Origin: an uncultured Clostridiaceae bacterium
GTDB taxonomy: Bacteria > Bacillota > Clostridia > Lachnospirales > Lachnospiraceae
Reading direction: 5' to 3'
Length of the DNA stretch: 48,434 bases
NCBI GenBank assembly: GCA_947177415.1
Contig: CAMWUK010000017.1
Span: 1-48,434 of the forward strand
Shown here: piece by piece, positions 17,524 to 27,900 of the stretch
Layout of the letters: each line of letters starts with the position of its first letter
How positions within the stretch are numbered: position 1 is the first letter of the stretch
Translations under genes and position numbers: made by a program
Notes under the pieces: generated by a model
The model's input: only the letters and a program-made list of their open reading frames with translations
What the model was told of the DNA's origin: nothing
Database searches by the model: none

Positions 17524-18528
17524 ATGGGAAAAAAGAAAATGAAACCAGGTGATGTAATTATTGACAGTGATGATGTGGGAAGAAAGTTTGTAAAAGTTTT
17601 TAGTAAATTAGGAAGAATAATTGTTATTATTATTTTCTTGTTTATTGTGGCATTAGATTCTTTCTATACAGTAAAAGAGACAGAGACAGCGGTTATTACT
17701 ACTTTTGGTAAAGCAACTACAAGTCAGGGGAAAGGTCTCCAGCTTAAGATACCTTTTATTCAGAAGGTGACCAAAGTAGATACTACAGTAAGAGGTTTTT
17801 CTATTGGTTATGCGGAGAATAACGATGGTTCAACAAAGGATTTGGAAGATGAATCTGTAATGATAACTTCGGATTATAATTTTATAAATGCAGATTTCTA
17901 TATCTCTTATGAAGTAAAAGATCCGATTAAATATTTATATGCCTCTGATGAACCGGAACAGATTTTAAAAAATATTGCAATGAGCAGCATCCGGTCTACT
18001 TTATCTGCCTATAATGTGGATTCTGCATTAACTACTGGTAAGACAGAAATTCAAAGTAACATTAAGCAAATGATTATAAACAAACTCGAAAAAGAAGATA
18101 TTGGAATCAATTTGGCAGATGCATCCATGCAGGATGTAGAGCCGCCAACCAAAGAAATACAAAATGCATTTAAGGCAGTAGAAACAGCAAAGCAGAATAA
18201 GGAATCAGCTATTAATGAGGCAAACCAGTACCGTAATGAACAGATTCCGGCAGCAGAAGCAGAAGCGGATAAGATTTTACAGGAAGCAGAAGCTAAGAAA
18301 ACAGCCCGTATTAATGAAGCGAAAGGACAAGCAGAACGTTTTAACCAGGAATATGAAGAATATCAAAAATACCCACTTATTACAAAACAGCGTATGTTTT
18401 ATGAAACCATGGAGAAACTGTTGCCAAACATGAAAGTGATTATTGACAATGGAGATGGCAGTGTGCAAAAGTATTATCCGGTTGAAAGTTTTGCAAACTT
18501 TAATGAGTCTAAATCAGAAAAAGAATAG
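17524..18528 (+). CDS. hflK: HflK-like SPFH/band 7 membrane protease modulator
   Basis: 334 residues behind GAGGG. A cytoplasmic N-terminus is followed by a membrane segment (about 31-49, IIVIIIFLFIVALDSFYTV), then the band 7 domain starting with VKETETAVITTFGKA, and a long Ala/Glu/Lys coiled coil (about 220-280). HflK and HflC form a large ring around the FtsH protease and limit its access to membrane substrates. The pair is here in its usual order, 13 bases apart. Regulation appears to be from the promoter at 17456-17484, with a terminator after hflC. Confidence 0.9.
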   Translation: MGKKKMKPGDVIIDSDDVGRKFVKVFSKLGRIIVIIIFLFIVALDSFYTVKETETAVITTFGKATTSQGKGLQLKIPFIQKVTKVDTTVRGFSIGYAENNDGSTKDLEDESVMITSDYNFINADFYISYEVKDPIKYLYASDEPEQILKNIAMSSIRSTLSAYNVDSALTTGKTEIQSNIKQMIINKLEKEDIGINLADASMQDVEPPTKEIQNAFKAVETAKQNKESAINEANQYRNEQIPAAEAEADKILQEAEAKKTARINEAKGQAERFNQEYEEYQKYPLITKQRMFYETMEKLLPNMKVIIDNGDGSVQKYYPVESFANFNESKSEKE

Positions 18529-18541
18529 GAGAGTATCAAAC

Positions 18542-19540
18542 ATGGGAAATAAACAGAAGAAAACAGTAATTGTGTTGTGTGTGTTGGTTGTGGCTGTTAT
18601 TTTATTTCAGATGGTTACTTATACCACACAGGAAAATGAATATACAGTGGTAAAACAATTTGGAAAAATCAGTTCCATTAATGCAAGTGCAGGACTTCGG
18701 GTGAAAATTCCATTTATTCAAACAGTAAATTCTATTCCAAAAAGTATGCAGTTTTATGATTTACCAAAGTCAGATGTTATTACCTCAGATAAAAAATCTA
18801 TGATTGCAGATGCTTATGTGTTATGGAAAATAACTGACCCTAAATTATTTACCTCTTCTTTGAATGCCAATACTTCTACTGCAGAAGGACGTATTGATGT
18901 AATTGTATATAATGCAATAAAAACAACAATTTCTAATATGACACAGGAAGAAGTCATTGTCAGCAGAGATGATAAAATTGAAATATCCGAACCAGATGAT
19001 AAATTAGATGGTGTGGAGATTAAAGATATTACCACTGAAAATGGTGAAGTAGTGGAGAATGATAAGAAAGAGGAAAAAGAACCAAAAGTGATTGCTATTT
19101 CCAGTAGGTTGCTAAAATGTGTAGGAAGCCAGTGTGAACAATATGGAATAGAAATTACCAATATTGAAATTAAGGTTTTGGATTTACCTAATGAGAATAA
19201 AGATGCAGTTTATGAACGTATGATTACAGAGCGTAATAATATTGCGGCTGCATATAAGGCACAAGGAAAATCAGAAGCACAGATTATCAAAAATACAACA
19301 GATAAAGAAGTTGCGGTGATGAAATCAGAAGCACAAGCCACTGCGGATAAAACAGAAGCAGAAGGTGAAGCTGAGTATATGAAGATTTTGTCAAAAGCAT
19401 ATAACAATAAGAATAAAGCAGATTTTTATCTGTTTTCAAAGTCCTTGGATACTGCAAAAGAATCCTTAAAAGGTGGAAAAACTACTCTATTCCTAGATAA
19501 GAATTCACCAATTGCACAGATATTCCAAGGTGCAGAGTAA
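18542..19540 (+). CDS. hflC: HflC-like SPFH/band 7 membrane protease modulator
   Basis: 332 residues from ATG 18542, which has AGGAG placed correctly; an upstream in-frame ATG at 18443 lies inside hflK and is rejected. A single N-terminal membrane segment (about 8-24) precedes the band 7 domain (ENEYTVVKQFGKI) and a C-terminal Ala/Glu coiled coil. An acidic insertion at about 147-185 (EPDDKLDGVE, NDKKEEKEPK) breaks the band 7 region; it is likely a surface loop. Partner of HflK in controlling FtsH. Confidence 0.9.
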   Translation: MGNKQKKTVIVLCVLVVAVILFQMVTYTTQENEYTVVKQFGKISSINASAGLRVKIPFIQTVNSIPKSMQFYDLPKSDVITSDKKSMIADAYVLWKITDPKLFTSSLNANTSTAEGRIDVIVYNAIKTTISNMTQEEVIVSRDDKIEISEPDDKLDGVEIKDITTENGEVVENDKKEEKEPKVIAISSRLLKCVGSQCEQYGIEITNIEIKVLDLPNENKDAVYERMITERNNIAAAYKAQGKSEAQIIKNTTDKEVAVMKSEAQATADKTEAEGEAEYMKILSKAYNNKNKADFYLFSKSLDTAKESLKGGKTTLFLDKNSPIAQIFQGAE

Positions 19541-19620
19541 AACAGGAACACCAAAAAATGGAAGTTGACATGGAAAAATTTTCATGATAAACTTTCTGAC
19601 ATAAAGAAATAATTCAGACA

Positions 19621-19654
19621 AAGGAGTCACATGGTAAAAGTGTGGCTCCTTTTT
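19621..19654 (+). terminator. Rho-independent terminator of hflKC
   Basis: AAGGAGTCACA (19621-19631) pairs with TGTGGCTCCTT (19641-19651), with one G-T pair, followed by a T-run. Confidence 0.9.
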
Positions 19655-19723
19655 GTTTCTTTTACAATGTGCACATATTACTTACACTGTCTGATATTGT
19701 ATTCAAAAAGGAGGAATACTCTT

Positions 19724-22408
19724 ATGATAAAACAATTTAAGATACCATTCGCTAAAAAAATAGCAGCAATTGGATTTGCATTATCCATGACTGTTACAAC
19801 TGTTTTCACAGGAACATCGGCAACAACTGCTTATGCAATTTCAGGAGAATATAAGCGAAGTGAGAGACTTACCCAGCCATCCTGTAGTTATAAATTTGAA
19901 GCAAATGAATTGGGAGTTGTTAATTTTGCTCCTAAGTGGGGGGATAAAGAGGCAAATATTGCAAGCATGAAGACCTATATTGAGGAAGCACATACCAAAG
20001 GTGTAAAAATTCTTTTATTCCCAGAAATGTGTGTAACGGGTTATGCATCTTCCAGCGATTCAACTTCTGATACATATAAGATGCCTATAGAAAATGCAGA
20101 GCCATTAGATGGTCCAACAGCAAAGACCTTTACAAAGATTGCAGATGACTATGATATGTGGATTATATATGGTGCAACCCAGACCGTTGAAGGTGATAAG
20201 GAACATGCATACAATTCAGCATTTGCCTGCTCCCCGGAAGGTGAAGTAACAGCCTATCAAAAGATTACTCCGGTAGAAGGAAGCTGGTGTACTCCAGGTG
20301 AAACTCCAGTATTAATTGACGCAGGGAAATATGGAAAAATCGGATTAAGTATTTGCTATGATACATACGCAACTCCAGAACTTGGCAGATATTATGCAGC
20401 AATGGGATGTAACATTCTTGTAAATCCGACTGCAACCTCAAGAAGCTACAAAGACCTTGATGGTGACGGAACAATAGATGATGAAGGTTGGGAATGGTAC
20501 TACAAGAACCGTTTGGAAAGTAATACTTCAAGAGAGGGGTATACCTTGTTAAGTGCAAACCTTGTAGGAAAAGATGGTTCAACAGGCAATTACAATTTTC
20601 CAGGTGGTAGTGTTATTATGCAAGGTACATTCAATGGAGCAAAATATTATGCAGGTGCAGCTACAGCAGGAGGAACTGCAACAACGGATGCAGATATTCT
20701 TACAGGAACAACAGGTCTTTTGACAAATGATACTGCACTAACAGCATCAACAGGAAGCACCTGTACAAATGAGGACTTTAATCCTGAGATGTACACAAAA
20801 CTTTATAAGGAATTAGCAGATAAGCAGGCAGCGGGTGAAACATTAAAGTATTCTTCCAATGTAACAGATGGACCTAAGGCAGCCGTTGTAAACATGGTGG
20901 GTGTCTGGGGAGATAAAGAAACAACAAAAGAAAAGATGATTCAGTATATTAAAGAAGCAGGAGAAAAAGGTGTAGACATTCTTGTATTTCCAGAGACTGT
21001 ATTGTCTGGATATTCTTATAAAACACCAGAAGAAGATCCATTTTATAAGAAATATGGTGTGGCAATGCAGGTATATACGGCAGAAACTATTCCGGGTGAG
21101 TCAACAAATGAGTTATCCGAATATGCAAAACAGTATGATATGTATATTATCTTTGGTATGACAGAAAAGGATAAAGATGGTCAGATTTTTGAAAATGGTG
21201 TAGAAAAAGTATACAATTCAGCAGCAGTTTTATATCCGGATGGAAAAATAGATTCTTATCAAAAAATCCACCGTGCAGGTTCCGAATCAAAATGGTCTGT
21301 ATGTGGAAACAATCCATATATGTTGGAAACAAAATGGGGCAAGGTAGGCATTGATATTTGTAGGGATGGTCATTTCTATCCTGAGCTTGGCAGGTATTAT
21401 GCTGCCATGGGATGTACTTTATTTATCCATCCTACAGCAACAACCGGAAATCCGTGGTATCGTGAAACAAGAATTAGTTCCTATACAGACAGGGATGGTA
21501 TGGCAGCGATTACATGTAACTTGTTAGGCGGTGATGGTACATATACTGCTGGAGATACTATTCCAGATGTTACTGATGTAAATTATTGGAATGAGAAAAA
21601 TTGGGATGGTTGTCTCTTTAACAGTACCAGCTTGATTATCACAAAGTATCATGATCCTGAAACAGGAAAAACAGGGGTAAATCCTAAGACCGGATATGCG
21701 ATAGATTTGAATGGAACAGGTTCTGCTTCAGAAGGGTTTGCCCAAAGAGGAACCAGTCCGGTTGGTCTTGAAATTGCAACTATGAATTTATCAGGATGCG
21801 GATTTAATATTTCAAACTTTAATCCTTTATTATTTTCTAAAATGTATGATAAGTTAGCAATTCTTTATAGAAGTGGATATACATCTCTGTATGGTTCCAA
21901 TGCAGTGGCAGAGCCAATTACTATAGACTTAACAACAAAAGCACCAGAAAAATTGGTTCCAGCAAAAGGAGAAAAGCTAACAGACACCAAGACAAAAGCT
22001 GTTTATAAGGTGACAAAATCAGATGCAAAGAATGGAACGGTAGAGTATACAAAAAATACAAATGCTAAGGCAACAAGCATTACCATTCCTTCTACAGTAA
22101 AAATAGATGGTATTACTTATAAAGTAACTTCTATTGCAGCTAATGCATTTAAGAATAATACGAAGATTACAAAGGTAACGGTTTCTTCCAATGTAAGTAA
22201 AATTGGTGCAAAGGCATTTTATGGATGTAAGAAATTAAAGAGTATCACCATTAAGACAACAAAGCTGACTTCTAAAACAGTTGGAAGCAAAGCATTTAAG
22301 GGTATTTTTTCAAAAGCAGTAATAAAAGTGCCAAGTAAGAAATTATCTTCTTATAAAAAAGTGCTAAAAACTGCTGGAGCAGGTGCAAAAGTAAAGATTA
22401 AAAAATAA
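19724..22408 (+). CDS. Secreted tandem carbon-nitrogen hydrolase (two nitrilase domains) with leucine-rich tail
   Basis: 894 residues from ATG 19724 with AAGGAGG upstream; the longer frame starts inside the hflC terminator and is rejected. A classical signal peptide ends at TTAYA/ISGE (about 40). Two complete nitrilase domains follow, each with its catalytic triad: E in FPEMCVTGY (about 100), K in AYQKITP (about 178), C in SICYDTY (about 210); then E in FPETVLSGY (about 423), K in SYQKIHR (about 514), C in DICRDGH (about 545). Such enzymes cleave amides, nitriles or carbamoyl groups. The C-terminus (about 785-860) is a BspA-like leucine-rich repeat (SIAANAFKNNTKITKVTV) and ends in a Lys-rich tail. 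Export plus two intact active sites suggests extracellular amide hydrolysis; the substrate is unknown. Confidence 0.9.
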   Translation: MIKQFKIPFAKKIAAIGFALSMTVTTVFTGTSATTAYAISGEYKRSERLTQPSCSYKFEANELGVVNFAPKWGDKEANIASMKTYIEEAHTKGVKILLFPEMCVTGYASSSDSTSDTYKMPIENAEPLDGPTAKTFTKIADDYDMWIIYGATQTVEGDKEHAYNSAFACSPEGEVTAYQKITPVEGSWCTPGETPVLIDAGKYGKIGLSICYDTYATPELGRYYAAMGCNILVNPTATSRSYKDLDGDGTIDDEGWEWYYKNRLESNTSREGYTLLSANLVGKDGSTGNYNFPGGSVIMQGTFNGAKYYAGAATAGGTATTDADILTGTTGLLTNDTALTASTGSTCTNEDFNPEMYTKLYKELADKQAAGETLKYSSNVTDGPKAAVVNMVGVWGDKETTKEKMIQYIKEAGEKGVDILVFPETVLSGYSYKTPEEDPFYKKYGVAMQVYTAETIPGESTNELSEYAKQYDMYIIFGMTEKDKDGQIFENGVEKVYNSAAVLYPDGKIDSYQKIHRAGSESKWSVCGNNPYMLETKWGKVGIDICRDGHFYPELGRYYAAMGCTLFIHPTATTGNPWYRETRISSYTDRDGMAAITCNLLGGDGTYTAGDTIPDVTDVNYWNEKNWDGCLFNSTSLIITKYHDPETGKTGVNPKTGYAIDLNGTGSASEGFAQRGTSPVGLEIATMNLSGCGFNISNFNPLLFSKMYDKLAILYRSGYTSLYGSNAVAEPITIDLTTKAPEKLVPAKGEKLTDTKTKAVYKVTKSDAKNGTVEYTKNTNAKATSITIPSTVKIDGITYKVTSIAANAFKNNTKITKVTVSSNVSKIGAKAFYGCKKLKSITIKTTKLTSKTVGSKAFKGIFSKAVIKVPSKKLSSYKKVLKTAGAGAKVKIKK

Positions 22409-22412
22409 GGAT

Positions 22413-22466
22413 ATAATAAACAAAACAGGGAAGGAGTCTGGTCTCTTTCTCTGTTTTGTTTATTAT
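22413..22466 (+). terminator. Long hairpin terminator after the double nitrilase
   Basis: ATAATAAACAAAACAG (22413-22428) pairs perfectly with CTGTTTTGTTTATTAT (22451-22466), 16 bp, with a loop of about 22 bases. It begins 4 bases after the stop codon. Confidence 0.8.
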
Positions 22467-22522
22467 GATATAATTAAATCAGGAAGAGTGCGAAAATAAA
22501 ACTGGTATAGGAGGGATATAGT

Positions 22523-22573
22523 TTGAATATAGGAGAGCTAAGGCTGAAAGATATTTTGACAGATTATAAATAG
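22523..22573 (+). other. Very short ORF or gene-start remnant
   Basis: A TTG preceded by AGGAGGG opens 16 codons (NIGELRLKDILTDYK) and stops at TAG. It could be a leader peptide or the remaining 5' end of a deleted gene. The surrounding 22467-22687 stretch otherwise shows no gene. Confidence 0.25.
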
Positions 22574-22687
22574 GAAAAAAGGAAATAACCCAAGGGGTTC
22601 ATAACAAAATATTCGCCTATTATAAAGACTTAAACTTTCCAAAGAATCATGGTATAATAAACGCATAGAGCAAGAGTACAATCTGCC

Positions 22688-22797
22688 GTGACAGTTCAGG
22701 TAGGTCTTACACACTTCACTGTGCAAGACCGTAAAAAAGACTAAAACAGGCTTTGAGGTGGCACTCATGCTATCATAACTGCTTGCAGTTATGACAT
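22688..22797 (+). repeat. Long palindromic element with conserved left half and replaced right half
   Basis: GTGACAGTTCAGGTA, a hairpin GGTCTTacACA with TGTGCAAGACC, and GTAAAAAAGACTAAAACAGG match the left halves of the elements at 42668 and 44253. The right half is different and ends in its own hairpin, TCATAACTG with CAGTTATGA. It lies directly upstream of the glycosyltransferase gene. Confidence 0.7.
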
Positions 22798-22823
22798 AAT
22801 AAATATAAGGAAAGGATTATATC

Positions 22824-24089
22824 ATGAAGTCGATTGGAATAGTAATTTGTAGTTATAACAAGTCAGAGTATGTGTGCCGGTGTATTGAGTCGGTATTGCA
22901 GTCAGATACAGAAGATTTTGATATTTATATGGTAGATAATGCATCTACAGATGATTCGGTGGAGGCAGTAACCCAAAAATTTGGAGATAAGGTAACCATA
23001 TTGCAAAATGAGGAGAATTTGGGAGGTTCTGGAGGATTTAACCGGGGAATACGGAAGGTATTGGAAGAAGGATATAAGTATCTTATGTGTCTGGATGATG
23101 ATGTGAAAGTGACAAAAGGAGCAGTAAGAGCTCTTTACCAATTTTTAAAAAAGAATCCGAAAGTTGGAATGGTGGGTTCTAAAGTGTATCACATGCATGC
23201 ACCGGAATATGTGCAGCAAATGGGATTAAAGATACATTTTGAAAGTTGTTCAGCAGAAACTTTGTATGCAGACAGGTTGGATACCCCGGATATTCCAGAG
23301 GTAGTATATTGTGATACAGTAGCAGCCTGTTCTTTGATGATGCCAACCAGGGTGGTAAAGAATGTAGGAATGATGCCAGAAGACAATTTCATATACTGGG
23401 ATGATATGGAATGGGGATATCTGGTAGGACAAGCAGGGTATCAGGTGGCAGCTTATGGAGGATCTAAAGTATATCATGAGATGAGTGCCAATGTAAGAAA
23501 GGAAAATACCTTTTCTACTTATTATATGTGGAGAAATCATCTGAACTTTTTTATGAAATATACAAAGAGAGAACAATGGGAGAAGATGAGTTTTTACCAG
23601 CTCCGCTCTGTATTTGATGCCTTTTATGAAAGCATGTACCGGGAAGAACATAATGTAGCAAAGACAATTATGTCAGCTTTTTTAGATGCCATGATGCTTG
23701 TTCGTGGAAAAGCTTCACCAGATAAGATTCTTGTTAATGACGGAAACCAGAAAAAAGTAAATCTGCTTTTGGATGGATTACATAAAGTGTATGTGGAAGA
23801 TAAAGAACAGTTTGGATTAAAGGATGTTTTAAAAAAGATGGGACAAAATATATCTTTCGTAGAAAAAGAAGAGGCAGAAAAAAAACTTCGCACATGCCGG
23901 TATATTATGGAGGTCACAGATTTTTCTATGGAATATGTATATATTGACCAATATTGGAATATACTATTAGACGAAGGAGATGTAGAAGCTGTAAGAAATT
24001 ATGGATATAGTTTACAGTTGTTTATCTATATGCATCAGAATACATTTTTGTCTCAAATGGAGAAACTTCGGGCAGAAGAAAGACCATAA
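22824..24089 (+). CDS. Family 2 glycosyltransferase
   Basis: 421 residues behind AAGGAAAGG. The GT-A fold is clear: GIVICSYNKSEYVCRCIES at the N-terminus, VDNASTDDS (UDP/NDP-sugar pocket), NLGGSGGFNRGI, and the metal-binding LDDDVKV at about 89-95. WDDMEWGY (about 193) fits the acceptor/catalytic region. GT2 enzymes of this layout (rhamnosyl- or galactofuranosyltransferase-like) build cell-surface glycans. No other glycan gene is adjacent, so the product is unknown. The C-terminal 130 residues are poorly conserved and helical. No membrane segments, so cytoplasmic. Confidence 0.88.
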   Translation: MKSIGIVICSYNKSEYVCRCIESVLQSDTEDFDIYMVDNASTDDSVEAVTQKFGDKVTILQNEENLGGSGGFNRGIRKVLEEGYKYLMCLDDDVKVTKGAVRALYQFLKKNPKVGMVGSKVYHMHAPEYVQQMGLKIHFESCSAETLYADRLDTPDIPEVVYCDTVAACSLMMPTRVVKNVGMMPEDNFIYWDDMEWGYLVGQAGYQVAAYGGSKVYHEMSANVRKENTFSTYYMWRNHLNFFMKYTKREQWEKMSFYQLRSVFDAFYESMYREEHNVAKTIMSAFLDAMMLVRGKASPDKILVNDGNQKKVNLLLDGLHKVYVEDKEQFGLKDVLKKMGQNISFVEKEEAEKKLRTCRYIMEVTDFSMEYVYIDQYWNILLDEGDVEAVRNYGYSLQLFIYMHQNTFLSQMEKLRAEERP

Positions 24090-24101
24090 AGCATACAATC
24101 A

Positions 24102-24147
24102 TGACAGTAGTAACAGTTCAGCCAGAGGTGACCTGTTACTGACAGTA
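24102..24147 (+). repeat. 30-bp palindromic insertion with perfect 8-bp target duplication
   Basis: TGACAGTA at 24102-24109 and 24140-24147 bracket a 30-bp element, GTAACAGTTCAGCC (24110-24123) to TGACCTGTTAC (24129-24139). The insert equals the reverse complement of the right-end hairpin of the long elements. It lies 12 bases after the glycosyltransferase stop. Confidence 0.88.
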
Positions 24148-24237
24148 CACTAATGTGGCAGACGAACATTTGTATAAGATGTTTGTGAAAATAATAAAAA
24201 AATAGTACATTTTTTGTTGATTTTTTGTGGGAAATGT

Positions 24238-24265
24238 TTGCAAAAAAGGAAAAATGTGTTATACT
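24238..24265 (+). promoter_or_regulatory. Promoter of ndk
   Basis: TTGCAA (24238-24243), 16-base spacer, TATACT (24260-24265) with an upstream TG. The ndk start is about 62 bases downstream. Confidence 0.7.
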
Positions 24266-24327
24266 TGAATTTATAAGAATAAGGGGATACAAGATAAGTG
24301 AACCCAGTATAAGGAGGAGTATAGAAT

Positions 24328-24756
24328 ATGGTTGAAAAGACATTAGCACTGGTAAAGCCGGATGGGGTAGAGGGGAATCATGTAGGTGAGATTTTAAATG
24401 ATTATGAGCAGGCAGGGCTTAAGATTTTAGCATTAAAGATGATTCATGTGAATAAGGAGTTTGCCCGCCAGCATTATATTGATTTGAAAGACAAACCATT
24501 TTATCAGGAATTAGTCGATTTTATCTCAAGAAGTCCATTAGTTGCTATGATTTTAGAGGGTGAGAATGCTGTAGATACAGTAAGACGTGTCAATGGTGCT
24601 ACAGACCCCTCCGAAGCGGTAGAAGGCACAATTCGTTTCAAATATGGTGGCGGTAAGACAGACAATACAGTACATGGTTCAGATTCTGTGGAACATGCAA
24701 AGCGAGAGATATCCATGTGGTTTCCAGAGTTTTTGGATTCTTATTTAAACGATTAA
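24328..24756 (+). CDS. ndk: Nucleoside diphosphate kinase
   Basis: 142 residues behind GGAGG. It transfers the gamma phosphate between nucleoside triphosphates and diphosphates, balancing NTP/dNTP pools in the cytoplasm. ERTLALVKPD-type N-terminus (EKTLALVKPDG), the RRVNGATDP region, and the catalytic histidine in NTVHGSDSVEHAKREI (about 117). Full length for the family. Monocistronic: own promoter upstream, terminator directly after. Confidence 0.97.
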   Translation: MVEKTLALVKPDGVEGNHVGEILNDYEQAGLKILALKMIHVNKEFARQHYIDLKDKPFYQELVDFISRSPLVAMILEGENAVDTVRRVNGATDPSEAVEGTIRFKYGGGKTDNTVHGSDSVEHAKREISMWFPEFLDSYLND

Positions 24757-24775
24757 AAACTTTAGAAATGAAGAT

Positions 24776-24809
24776 GGAGGAGGCTGTTGTCTATGCACAG
24801 TCTCCTTTT
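24776..24809 (+). terminator. Rho-independent terminator of ndk
   Basis: GGAGGCTGT (24779-24787) pairs with ACAGTCTCC (24797-24805), followed by TTTT. Confidence 0.85.
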
Positions 24810-24848
24810 CCCATTCCGTAACAGAGCAGCCCCCAGCTGAACTGTTAC
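24806..24848 (+). repeat. Truncated right end of the long palindromic element
   Basis: CCCATTCCGTAACAGAGCAG followed by GCTGAACTGTTAC matches the right end of the elements at 42668 and 44253 (CCCAATTCC, AACAGGTCAGCC, GCTGAACTGTTAC). The left part is missing and no flanking duplication is visible. Confidence 0.65.
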
Positions 24849-24904
24849 CTGTTACGGTTTATTCCACACATATAAGTCTAATGAAAGGAAATGAGGTGAC
24901 AATT

Positions 24905-27900
24905 ATGATAAATTCCAATGACGAAAACATTCGGCAAGTATTACAGGAATTATCTTGTGAAATTCCTTTTGAATATGATATGACTACAGATACTATGTAT
25001 TTTTCGGATAAATATAAGCAGGTATATGATAGAAAGCCAAAGATTCCGCACTTTGTAAAAAATGCCTGTAAGAATTATCTAACCTATGCCAAGAATGTAT
25101 CAAGGTTGGAAGAGTTCCGTCGCATATTGGATTATGGGGATATGACCCGGTATATTCAGTTACAATGGCCCGATAAAAATGGTAAGTATGAGTGGTGTGA
25201 GGTTGTATACCGTCATGTGATTGATAGTCTTGGAAATGTGAAAGCGGTAGGAATTTGGAGAAATATTGACAGACAGAAAAGAGAGCAGGTTCTAATAAAG
25301 CATCAGATTGCAACAGAAAGTGTGGAAGGAGTACATAACAAAACCGCCATAGAAGAAGTGTTGACAAAAGAATTTAGGCATATTGGTCTTGGAAACAGGG
25401 GAGCCTTATATCTTATAGATCTTGATAATACAAAGATAATTCAGAGTGCTTATGGACTGGTGGCAGCAGAAGATTTGCTGCAGCTATTTTCAAAAGAGTT
25501 GTTAGTTCATTTTCATGAAGATGGCGTGGTAGGGTATCTGGGAAGCGATAAGTATTTGTTGTATGTGCGGCAGGTAGAAGATAGGGATATGGCAAAAGTT
25601 TTGGCAAAGCGTGTACAGAATATTCTTTGGAATTTATCAGAACAACTAAATTTGAATAAAGCAATTACAGCCAGTATAGGTGTTACAGAAATTGAAAAGA
25701 CTATACCATACAAAGATGCTTTAAAAGAAGCAGATACAGCTCTTCGCCATGCAAAGCACACAGGCAAGAATAAGTTTGTTTTTTATAATAAAAATTTGGA
25801 AAGTGAGAGGTATAGAATCCGTCATAGCAATGAACAAAGGGATAAAAATAAGAAAAAGTATGATACTGGGCGAATTTGGACGGATTTTTTGGAAAAAATA
25901 TATAAGTCAGAAAGTGAAAGAGAAGGAATTAATCAGGCAATAGAATTTTTAGGACATGTATTTCAGTTAGATAAAATTATGGTTTGGGAATACAGCATAG
26001 ACCAGAATCATATCTCTAATACCTGTCAATGGGTAAGAGAAGGTATTAAAAATACCATAGAAGAGGCACAAAATTTACCTTCTTGGCAAAAGGAAGAAGA
26101 TTTTGTATATAATACAGATGGGTTTTATTATTGTAGTGATGTGACAAAAATGTCTGAAGCTGTACAAAATCATGCTAGTGGTGAAAAATTTACTGCTTTT
26201 TTGCAGGCAGGAATGCAAAAGGATGATGAAAAACTTGGATTTATTGTTTTTGGAATGTGTAGTGGTTCAAGAGTGTGGGTGCAGGAAGAAATAGATTTTT
26301 TGGTATTTATGTCGAGGCTTCTTGGAGATTCTCTTCGGAAACGCCGTACAGCACTGCAAATGGAAGCCTATTATGCCAATACCAGAAATCTAATCAATAG
26401 TGTCATATCAGGAATTTATGTGGTTGACCAGACAACTTATGAACTCTACTATTATAATAATACTGCTGCAAAAGAATTACAGGGAAACCGGTGTGGTAAA
26501 ACCTGTTATGAACGTTTTTACAACAGAAACCAGATTTGTGAACATTGTGTACTGCCACAATTGAAAGAAAATCCAGAAAAAAGTACAGCAAGCCGGATTT
26601 TTTGCAGTAACCGTTCTAAAATGGCAATAGAGACCACAGCCTCAAAAACTGTGTGGGAAAATAAGAACGCCTATATCATTACTATGAATGAGCATCTTGC
26701 TACCAAGGAAGAACAGGAAATAAAACGCCAGCAGGAATATTTGGAAAAAAGATATGCCTTTATATATAGTCATTCCTGCGATTGTATTTTTGATATAAAT
26801 ATAGGCGAAGATCATTATGAAATGACTGTTATAAATAAAGAGCTGGATTGGAGCCAAATTCCCAAAAGCGGTACTTACACTAAGTTGGTACAAAATGTTT
26901 TGGAAAAATATATTTTACCTGAGGATAAAGAAAGGGTTATCAATAAATTCTCCAGACGATGTTTGCAAAAAAGTGCAAAAAATAAAGAGAATATGGTTAC
27001 AGATAGTTTTTACATTTATACAAGAAAAGGCACCATTCAATGTAAAGAAGTAAGGGCATTTTTGTTGGAAGAGGATGGAAAACAAATGGTTGTAGCCACT
27101 TACTGTGATGTGACAGAGCAAAAAAGAAAAGAAACACAGGATTTGCTGGAGCGTCAAAAACTTAACCGGGCAGTAGTCAGTGTATATCCGTTGTTACTTT
27201 CTGTAAATGTTACTGAGAACACATATATTGTTTTGGCACAAGACAATTTGGTATTTCGCACCCATCTGGAAGGAGAGATATTTTCCAACTCAATTCTGGA
27301 TACCGCACTTTATATACATCCAGAAGACAGGGATTCTTTTTTGCAAAATTTTGATAGGGAAAATCTCAGACAGCAGTTTTCTGGTGACAAGAATGAGATA
27401 AATATGGAATTGCGGCAAATGGGACAAGATGGAAATTATCACTGGCTTTCTCTTGTGGTAATTCGTATTGACAATCCGTTAAATGAAGATCTATTACTTT
27501 ATATTTTTGGGCGTGACATTGATAAAAGTAAGGAGATGGAACAGAATCTGAAGGATGCTCTTGCTACTGCAGAAAAGGCAAGTGCTGCAAAATCTGACTT
27601 TTTATCCCGTATGTCTCATGAGATCCGTACACCAATGAATGCCATTATTGGTATGAATGAGATTGCAAAAACGGTAACGGACAAACCAGGTAGTGTAAGA
27701 AATTATTTGAACAAAATAGACACTTCAGCACATTATTTATTATCACTTATTAACAATATTCTGGATATGTCCAGAATTGAAAGTAACAAGGTAGAGATAG
27801 AAAAAAAAGAATTTTATTTGCAGGATATTTTAAGTAATATTCAAAATATTATAGGACCACAGGCAAAGGCAAAGAAAATCTATTTTACAATTGAAAAGAA

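Noticed and set aside
18443-18541. N-terminal extension of HflC
   Set aside because: It lies within hflK in another frame; ATG 18542 has the proper AGGAG and family start.
19631-19723. N-terminal extension of the double nitrilase
   Set aside because: It begins inside the hflC terminator hairpin, lacks a ribosome site, and would bury the signal peptide.
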